DNA from: JAAYTL01 sp031460505
GTDB lineage: Bacteria; Bacillota; Clostridia; Tissierellales; Tissierellaceae
NCBI GenBank assembly: GCA_031460505.1
Contig: JAVKTT010000002.1
Span: forward strand, 310,001-374,000
Length of the DNA: 64,000 nucleotides
Direction: 5' to 3'
Shown piece after piece: positions 58,645-64,000 of the stretch. Every line of letters starts with the position of its first letter. Positions within the stretch are counted from its first letter, which is position 1. The notes beneath the pieces were generated by a model. The model searched no databases. It was given only the letters and a program-made list of their open reading frames with translations, and was not told where the DNA came from. A program made the translations under genes and the position numbers.

Positions 58645-60456
58645 TTATTTTTCGTCATATTTTAGGACTGTTAGGAATGCTTCTTGTGGAACTTCAACAG
58701 ACCCTATTGAACGCATTCTCTTCTTTCCTTCTTTTTGTTTCTCAAGTAATTTTTTCTTTCTGGATATGTCTCCACCATAACATTTAGCCAATACGTCTTT
58801 TCTAAGTGCTCTAATGGTCTCCCTAGCGATTATCTTAGATCCTACAGCTGCTTGGATTGGTACTGCAAACTGATGTCTTGGTATAACTTCAGATAATCTT
58901 TCTGCAATATTTCTACCTCTTTCATAGGCTTTTTCCTCATGAACTATCAATGAAAATGCATCCACAGACTCACCATTAATAAGGATATCTAATTTTACTA
59001 GTTCAGACTGAACATATCCCTTTAATTCATAATCAAGGGAAGCATATCCACGAGTCCTAGATTTTAAAGCATCAAAGAAGTCATATATAACTTCGTTTAA
59101 AGGCAATTCATACTTCATTACAACCCTAGTAGATTCGATATATTCCATACCTAAGAATGTACCTCTTTTGTTTTGGCACAGTTCCATAATAGTACCTACA
59201 TAATCAGTAGGAGTCATTATAGATGCTGTAACAATAGGTTCCTCCATATAGTCTATCTCAGTTACTGGAGGCATATTGGTTGGGTTTTGTATCTCTAATA
59301 TTTCTCCATCATTCTTATATACCTTATATATAACAGATGGAGCTGTAGTTATAATATTTAAATCAAATTCTCTATCTAATCTCTCTTGAATTATCTCCAT
59401 ATGAAGTAACCCTAAAAATCCACATCTAAAACCAAAGCCCAATGCTACAGAGGTTTCTGGTTCAAATACCAATGCTGCATCATTGACTTGTAATTTTTCA
59501 AGAGCATCTCTAACGGTATTAAAATCCTCACCTTCAGCAGGGTATATTCCACAGTAGACCATTGGTATTACTTTTTTATATCCAGCTAATGGCTCTTGTG
59601 TAGGATTATCAGCATCTGTAATGGTATCACCTACAGTTGCTTCCTTTACATTTTTAATACTTGCAGTTAAAAACCCAACATCTCCTGCTTCAAGTTTGTC
59701 CACTACTACGTGCTTTGAAGTGTTGACACCAACCTCTACAACTTCAAATTCCTTTCCAGTAGCCATCATCTTGATTTGCATTCCAGCCTTAATAGTACCC
59801 TCGAAAACTCTAATATAACAAATAACCCCTTTATAGCTATCATAATAAGAATCAAATATCAAAGCCTTAAGAGGTGCATTTGGATCACCTGTTGGTGCTG
59901 GTACATTGTGAACTATTGATTCAAGCACATCTTCGATGTTTAAACCGTTCTTAGCTGAAATCAAAGGAGCATTTTCACAATCTATGCCGATGATATCTTC
60001 TATTTCTTTCTTGACTTCTTCAGGTCTAGCACTTGGTAAATCAATCTTATTAATGACAGGTAATATCTCTAAATCTTGATCCAATGCTAAATATACATTT
60101 GCTAAGGTCTGTGCTTCGATTCCTTGGGAAGAATCTACAATTAGAATAGCACCTTCACATGCAGCTAAAGATCTAGAAACCTCATAGTTGAAATCCACAT
60201 GACCTGGTGTATCTATTAGATTTAGTATGTATTCTTCTCCATCATTCGCTTTATATAATAATTGAACAGCTTTTAATTTAATTGTTATTCCACGTTCACG
60301 TTCTAAGTCCATATTATCCAATACTTGAGATTGCATCTCTCTAGTCGTCAGCATCCCAGTTTTTTCAATCAATCTATCTGCTAATGTAGATTTTCCGTGG
60401 TCAATATGTGCAATTATAGAAAAATTTCTAATATTCTCTTGTTTTATATTGTACAT
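58645..60456 (-). CDS. lepA: Elongation factor 4 (LepA)
   Basis: A 603-residue translational GTPase. G1 is AHIDHGKST, G3 is DTPGHVDF, and G4 is NKID. Domain V-like EF-G homology and the unique C-terminal domain (IQAAVGSKIIARETIRALRKDVLAKCYGGDISRKKKLLEKQKEGKKRM) are complete. It acts on elongating ribosomes, and its exact in vivo role is debated. It is followed by hemW, as in B. subtilis. Confidence 0.98.
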   Translation of the reverse strand: MYNIKQENIRNFSIIAHIDHGKSTLADRLIEKTGMLTTREMQSQVLDNMDLERERGITIKLKAVQLLYKANDGEEYILNLIDTPGHVDFNYEVSRSLAACEGAILIVDSSQGIEAQTLANVYLALDQDLEILPVINKIDLPSARPEEVKKEIEDIIGIDCENAPLISAKNGLNIEDVLESIVHNVPAPTGDPNAPLKALIFDSYYDSYKGVICYIRVFEGTIKAGMQIKMMATGKEFEVVEVGVNTSKHVVVDKLEAGDVGFLTASIKNVKEATVGDTITDADNPTQEPLAGYKKVIPMVYCGIYPAEGEDFNTVRDALEKLQVNDAALVFEPETSVALGFGFRCGFLGLLHMEIIQERLDREFDLNIITTAPSVIYKVYKNDGEILEIQNPTNMPPVTEIDYMEEPIVTASIMTPTDYVGTIMELCQNKRGTFLGMEYIESTRVVMKYELPLNEVIYDFFDALKSRTRGYASLDYELKGYVQSELVKLDILINGESVDAFSLIVHEEKAYERGRNIAERLSEVIPRHQFAVPIQAAVGSKIIARETIRALRKDVLAKCYGGDISRKKKLLEKQKEGKKRMRSIGSVEVPQEAFLTVLKYDEK

Positions 60457-60520
60457 CTATTAATCACTTCTCCTTTGAAGATTCATATACTAGCTAATTA
60501 TAGCAAATAATTCAAATTAT

Positions 60521-60549
60521 GTAAAACAAAAGACCAGAAATTCTGGTCT
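60521..60549 (-). terminator. Terminator of the small 83-residue membrane protein gene
   Basis: AGACCAGAA / TTCTGGTCT on the minus strand, tight loop, then TTTTGTTTTAC. It overlaps the stop codon of the 60548-60799 gene. Confidence 0.8.
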
Positions 60550-60799
60550 ATTTAAACACACTCTTCACAGTCTCTAAATCAATATAATAGGATTTACCCA
60601 ATAAATCGATTTTCCCATTCTCTATATCTAATCTAATTAGATTATCATTTTCAATGACATCAAAATATTTAATTGTATCATTTACCACCAACATACCATA
60701 GGACATAATGATAAATACAATTAAAATAATAAAAAATTTAAATCTACGTAATCTCTTTTCTCTTCTAATTCTCTTATACCTTTCCATCCTTGTTTCCAA
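60548..60799 (-). CDS. Small membrane protein of unknown function
   Basis: An 83-residue protein. A very basic N-terminus (RYKRIRREKRLRRFK) is followed by one membrane helix (FFIILIVFIIMSYGMLVV) and a short acidic domain (ENDNLIRLDIENGKIDLLGKSYYIDLETV). The start is probably the TTG at 60799, with AGGGTGAT four bases upstream; an ATG at 60787 is the alternative. The layout recalls small sporulation or division membrane proteins but I do not recognise a family. It lies between the signal peptidase and lepA genes. Confidence 0.65.
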   Translation of the reverse strand: METRMERYKRIRREKRLRRFKFFIILIVFIIMSYGMLVVNDTIKYFDVIENDNLIRLDIENGKIDLLGKSYYIDLETVKSVFK

Positions 60800-60842
60800 T
60801 TAAATCACCCTTTATAGGGTGTCCAATTAGTTTAAAAATATA

Positions 60843-61391
60843 CTAGATTTTCCCAAATCCTTCATTGAATGGGAAATACCTAAATCCAGTTATGCCTTTG
60901 ACTAAATCAATAGATATACAGCCAAAATATCTACTATCTTTACTAGCGCCTTCATCCCTATTATCCCCTAGTACAAATACCTGACCTTCAGGAACAATCC
61001 AAGTATCAAGATTGTATATAAAAGTATAGGAATCTTCTTCTATATAATCTTCTTCTAATAATTCATCATTTAAATAGACCTTACCATCTATTATCTGAAC
61101 CTTATCTCCAGCGATTCCAATTACCCTTTTAATATAATCCTTATTTGGATCATCAGGAGCTTCCAATACTATAATATCTCCTCTATTAGGTCCAGAAAAA
61201 TATAATGGAACCTTATTAGCGAATAATCTATCTTTCTCATGTAATGTAGGATGCATTGAATTACCTAATACATAAGTTGAATTAAATATAAATGTTTTTA
61301 TAAAAAAAGCAACAACCACAGCGATTACGATACTTCTTATCCACTCCATGGCTTCATTTTTAGATTTATCCTTATCGTTATTGTTTTCCAC
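60843..61391 (-). CDS. lepB: Signal peptidase I
   Basis: A 182-residue type I signal peptidase (Gram-positive Sip type). The N-terminal helix is about residues 19-36. The catalytic Ser45 is in LGNSMHPTL and Lys88 in KDYIKRVIG. GDNRDEGASKDSRYFG is the conserved box E. It cleaves Sec signal peptides on the outer face of the membrane. The start is a GTG with GGGAGG eight bases upstream. It follows spoIIP by about 70 bases. Confidence 0.94.
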   Translation of the reverse strand: MENNNDKDKSKNEAMEWIRSIVIAVVVAFFIKTFIFNSTYVLGNSMHPTLHEKDRLFANKVPLYFSGPNRGDIIVLEAPDDPNKDYIKRVIGIAGDKVQIIDGKVYLNDELLEEDYIEEDSYTFIYNLDTWIVPEGQVFVLGDNRDEGASKDSRYFGCISIDLVKGITGFRYFPFNEGFGKI

Positions 61392-61464
61392 AGCAAAAAC
61401 CTCCCATTGTTACAAAAACTTCCTATTTATTTTATTATAACACTATTAAATATTTATTTAAAGT

Positions 61465-62436
61465 TTATTCTTGAATACTCCTGATTACTGTATCTAAAAT
61501 CTCTCCAACATATTTTGCTGTTTCATTGGCTTGATCAAGAGTATTTAGATTGCTTCCAATTTCGATCAATGCCGCGTAATCAGATATATAAAGATTGAAC
61601 TTACCATATGGCTTGACGATTATCTTAGTACATAAATCAGGATACATGACATCAGCTACTATCTTTATGTACTTAGCAAAGTCCAATACCTTGTCGTAGT
61701 TTGGTGTATCAGGACCTACCACTATTGAAAATGTAGCTACCTCCTTACCATCAATAGTTGTTTTAGAATTGGCAAGAAAACTCTCATAATAAGCAGCACC
61801 CTTATCTATACCATCCCTATGAATATCAAAGAAGAATTTAAGATTGTCCTCCTGAATTTTTGCATCTTGGATGGTTTTTAATGATCTAGAATATGATTGA
61901 TTATATGATGGTCTGTCATGTTGGTTTGTGGAATGTTGTACATTATGTCCACTAGCTTCTAATACCTTTGAGAGTGTATCCCCTATTTTTATCATGTTTT
62001 TATCATTATTCTCTGTATAATAGGTATCATCATCAAAAGGAATATACCCTTCTGTAGCATGGGTATGGTATACAAATATATATGGTTTAGTTTTATCTAT
62101 TTTTATCTTCTCAATATTTAAGGATTCCGGTATACTTCCTATGGAACCCTTTCCTTTAGAATCCTTTACAATTATTAGGTTTTCATAATTATCAATAGGA
62201 TTTATTATGATAAAATCTTCAGCCCTATCAATTTCCTGCTCTGACATATCATCATCATTCATTTTATTCTCATCTTCACCTTCAGTAATATTGAATACTT
62301 CCCGTATTATATTTTTAAAATTAAATACAGGTATATCAATATTTCTCAAAAATAAGATAGTCATGGATCCTATGTTTAAAATGATTAAACAAATCAGTGC
62401 CAATATCAAATATGTACCCTTATTGCTCCTTCTCAT
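61465..62436 (-). CDS. spoIIP: Stage II sporulation protein P
   Basis: A 323-residue peptidoglycan amidase and endopeptidase for forespore engulfment, working with SpoIID and SpoIIM. The N-terminal membrane anchor is about residues 9-31. The catalytic domain has PYIFVYHTHATEGYIP, STNQHDRPSYNQSYSRSLKT and FFFDIHRDGIDKGA. The ATG at 62436 follows GGAGGGG; an in-frame ATG at 62454 would precede that site. It is downstream of gpr, as in B. subtilis. Confidence 0.96.
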   Translation of the reverse strand: MRRSNKGTYLILALICLIILNIGSMTILFLRNIDIPVFNFKNIIREVFNITEGEDENKMNDDDMSEQEIDRAEDFIIINPIDNYENLIIVKDSKGKGSIGSIPESLNIEKIKIDKTKPYIFVYHTHATEGYIPFDDDTYYTENNDKNMIKIGDTLSKVLEASGHNVQHSTNQHDRPSYNQSYSRSLKTIQDAKIQEDNLKFFFDIHRDGIDKGAAYYESFLANSKTTIDGKEVATFSIVVGPDTPNYDKVLDFAKYIKIVADVMYPDLCTKIIVKPYGKFNLYISDYAALIEIGSNLNTLDQANETAKYVGEILDTVIRSIQE

Positions 62437-62500
62437 GATAATTCCCCTCCACATAAAGATATATATTCAATTTATGTCACTAATATGATATTAATTATTT

Positions 62501-63481
62501 CTATCTTATATATCTATTTACATCACTAATATCTATACCTGGATGAAGGGCAATATTTAGTCCATTTGCAATGACAATAGATAAATCATCTATCAATACA
62601 TTGATATCCTTAGGGGTCACTATTACATTCCCCATAAAAGGATTTAGAACTTCTTCAATCAAAGCATATTTATCGTTATCTGATAGTTCATCGAGTAAAG
62701 AATAAAATTCCTTTCCTACTTCTGCTACATTCTTCAAGGAATCTAAAATTAAGTCCATAGTATCATTTACCATCGTAGCTGCATTAACTACTGTAGGAAT
62801 ACCTAATGATACTACTGGAACTCCTAGACTTTCCTTATTTAAACCTTGCCTATGATTACCTACTCCACTTCCAGGGGTGATCCCTATATCAGTTATCTGT
62901 ATGGTAGTACTGACCCTTTCCATCTTTCTAGATGACAATGCATCTATGGCTATTACTAAATCTGGCTTTATCTTATCCACTATACCTTTAACTACATCAA
63001 AGGTTTCTATTCCAGTAAGTCCTAGTACTCCTGGTGACATAGCAGCAACATTTACCATAGATTCATCTGATTCCTTATTATAATTAATAAAGATATGTCT
63101 AGTAACCAATACCCTTTCAATAACCTTAGGTCCCAATGCATCTGAGCTAATATTCCAGTTTCCAAGACCAACAATCAATACTTTTTCCTTTTTTAAATCT
63201 TTAACTAAATTTTTAAGTACCTTAGAAAGCTCAATACTTACTTCATCCTTTAAATCCTCATCGGTTTTATTTAAATTAGGAACTTCTATTGTTATATAGG
63301 TACCTATAGGTTTTCCAATAATTGAGCTACCTCTATCATTTAATACCTTTACAGTTGTCACTGAGTGATTTTTTTCTTCAACTACATCTACAGATACTCC
63401 CTCTATTTCACCTTTATTGTTTTCCTCCTGATATATCTCCCTACTTTCTATAGCCAAGTCAGTATAAATATGTTTTTTCAT
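62501..63481 (-). CDS. gpr: Germination protease GPR
   Basis: A 326-residue protease that degrades small acid-soluble spore proteins at germination. It is made as a zymogen. The N-terminal YTDLAIESREI is the autoprocessing region. The body has LIVGLGNWNISSDALGPKV, VNVAAMSPGVLGLTGIET, IDALSSRKMERVSTTIQITDIGITPGSGVGNHR and GIPTVVNAATM. An aspartate-based mechanism is proposed for the family. AGGAG precedes the ATG, and a sigma-F-like promoter lies upstream. Confidence 0.97.
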   Translation of the reverse strand: MKKHIYTDLAIESREIYQEENNKGEIEGVSVDVVEEKNHSVTTVKVLNDRGSSIIGKPIGTYITIEVPNLNKTDEDLKDEVSIELSKVLKNLVKDLKKEKVLIVGLGNWNISSDALGPKVIERVLVTRHIFINYNKESDESMVNVAAMSPGVLGLTGIETFDVVKGIVDKIKPDLVIAIDALSSRKMERVSTTIQITDIGITPGSGVGNHRQGLNKESLGVPVVSLGIPTVVNAATMVNDTMDLILDSLKNVAEVGKEFYSLLDELSDNDKYALIEEVLNPFMGNVIVTPKDINVLIDDLSIVIANGLNIALHPGIDISDVNRYIR

Positions 63482-63513
63482 GCCAAAACTCCTTTCCTAA
63501 TGTGGTTTATAAT

Positions 63514-63543
63514 AATTTTATCCATTAATAATATTATTTATCC
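63514..63543 (-). promoter_or_regulatory. Sigma-F-like promoter of gpr
   Basis: On the minus strand GGATA, 15 bases, GGATAAAATT. The -10 fits GGnnAnAMTn fully, and the -35 differs from GYWTA by one base. It lies 33 bases before the gpr ATG. gpr is forespore-transcribed in B. subtilis. Confidence 0.55.
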
Positions 63544-63557
63544 TTGCATTTTAAGCT

Positions 63558-63587
63558 TTGACATGGTAGAATATCTTTTGTTAGATA
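63558..63587 (+). promoter_or_regulatory. Sigma-A promoter of rpsT
   Basis: TTGACA, 18 bases, TAGATA on the plus strand, just upstream of the rpsT ribosome site and divergent from the gpr promoter. Confidence 0.7.
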
Positions 63588-63607
63588 CATATTGGGAGGT
63601 GAAACTA

Positions 63608-63871
63608 TTGGCTAATATTAAATCAGCTAAGAAAAGAATTGAATTAACTAAGAATAAAACACTTATTAATAAAGCAAAGAAAACTGAAATTAAAACATAT
63701 ATTAAGAAATTCGAAACTGCTTTAAATGAAGGTAACTTAGATGAGGCTCAAGTATTAATCAAAGCTATCGATAAGAAATTAAAGAGAGCAGCTCAAAGAA
63801 ATATCATTCATGATAATGCTGTTGCAAGAAAAATGAGTCACTTAACTAAAAGATTAAATAAAGCAATGTAA
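63608..63871 (+). CDS. rpsT: 30S ribosomal protein bS20
   Basis: An 87-residue basic helical protein. It starts MANIKSAKKRIELTKNKTL from a TTG codon; GGGAGGTGA lies at the right distance before TTG at 63608, and no ATG is available. The rest (AAQRNIIHDNAVARKMSHLTKRLNKAM) is full length for bS20. A TTG/UUG start also occurs in E. coli rpsT, where it takes part in autoregulation. It is divergent from gpr and converges on holA. Confidence 0.97.
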   Translation: MANIKSAKKRIELTKNKTLINKAKKTEIKTYIKKFETALNEGNLDEAQVLIKAIDKKLKRAAQRNIIHDNAVARKMSHLTKRLNKAM

Positions 63872-63874
63872 ATA

Positions 63875-63909
63875 AAACTTCGGACCTCCGAAGCTTTATT
63901 TTATTTTTT
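63875..63909. terminator. Bidirectional terminator between rpsT and holA
   Basis: Stem AAACTTCGG / CCGAAGCTTT (one bulged C) with loop ACCT, then TATTTTATTTTTTG on the plus strand and TTTTATTTA on the minus. The U-run overlaps the holA stop codon. Confidence 0.88.
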
Positions 63910-64000
63910 GCACAATTTTACTAAGAGAATCTCCATTTCAAGTTTATCTTGATTAGAAACAGTCTTAAGTTTTAAATCCATTTGAAGCAAATACTCCATA
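63901..64000 (-). CDS. holA: DNA polymerase III delta subunit, C-terminal end (gene continues past right edge)
   Basis: The last 32 codons before the stop at 63901-63903 read MEYLLQMDLKLKTVSNQDKL followed by EMEILLVKLCKK. This matches the end of HolA proteins (LLxxDxxIKTGxxDxKLALELLI). Position next to rpsT is also the conserved place of holA. HolA is the clamp-loader delta subunit. Only this 3' part is in the window. Confidence 0.85.
   Translation of the reverse strand, partial: MEYLLQMDLKLKTVSNQDKLEMEILLVKLCKK

Noticed and set aside
1..64000. CRISPR array, prophage, insertion sequence or defence island
   Set aside because: I saw no regularly spaced repeats, integrase, complete transposase, phage structural gene or recognised defence gene. 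Most of the window is conserved core chromosome.

Overview
The window is AT-rich DNA from an anaerobic, endospore-forming Gram-positive bacterium of the class Clostridia, probably Tissierellales-like. The family-level placement is inference; no 16S rRNA is present. The evidence for a spore former is direct: spoIIAA-spoIIAB-sigF, spoVAA-AB-AC-AD-AE, yqfC-yqfD, spoIIP and gpr are all here. About 50 of the roughly 65 genes lie on the minus strand. From about 25 kb to the right edge they follow the order known from the Bacillus subtilis sigA-to-holA chromosome segment, so most of the window is old core chromosome.

Region 1 (1-13.5 kb) is accessory. It holds a truncated UPF0316 membrane protein, four GNAT acetyltransferases (one streptothricin-acetyltransferase-like), a DUF7010 membrane protein, a SERCA-type calcium ATPase, a secreted stalk-domain/DUF6612 protein, mnmA, a small zinc-ribbon protein, an orphan HExxH zincin, yebC, nadE and a split TSUP permease pair. 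Region 2 (13.5-19.1 kb) has a CoA-binding protein, a YigZ/IMPACT protein, hflX and a class A penicillin-binding protein. Region 3 (19.1-23.9 kb) is the sporulation block. spoIIA has a sigma-H-like promoter with an upstream Spo0A box. The spoVA operon has a sigma-G-like promoter and a 54-codon membrane ORF whose stop overlaps the spoVAA start.

Region 4 (23.9-36.6 kb) carries folD (with substituted cyclohydrolase residues), the RNase P RNA gene, a coiled-coil zinc-ribbon protein, a NIF3 protein, trmK, rpoD, dnaG, dgt, the PPDK regulatory protein with ccpN, and glyQS under a T-box leader. Region 5 (36.6-48.9 kb) is recO-era-cdd-DUF3048-dgkA/PAP2-ybeY-pgpH-phoH-yqfD-yqfC, then an unknown small protein, floA, nfeD and yqeY. 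Region 6 (48.9-64 kb) is rpsU-hinT-mtaB-rsmE-prmA-dnaJ-dnaK-grpE-hrcA with a perfect CIRCE operator, then hemW, lepA, a small membrane protein, signal peptidase I, spoIIP, gpr, divergent rpsT and the 3' end of holA.

Together the genes cover translation and RNA modification, replication priming and the housekeeping sigma factor, heat shock, envelope lipid carrier metabolism, and the early forespore programme. I found no prophage, CRISPR array, complete insertion sequence or defence system. The points most worth a second look are the FolD active-site changes, a sigma-H promoter plus 0A box on dnaG-rpoD, the DgkA-PAP2 fusion, and the small ORF coupled to spoVAA. All calls were made by eye from the sequence; no database search or folding was run.
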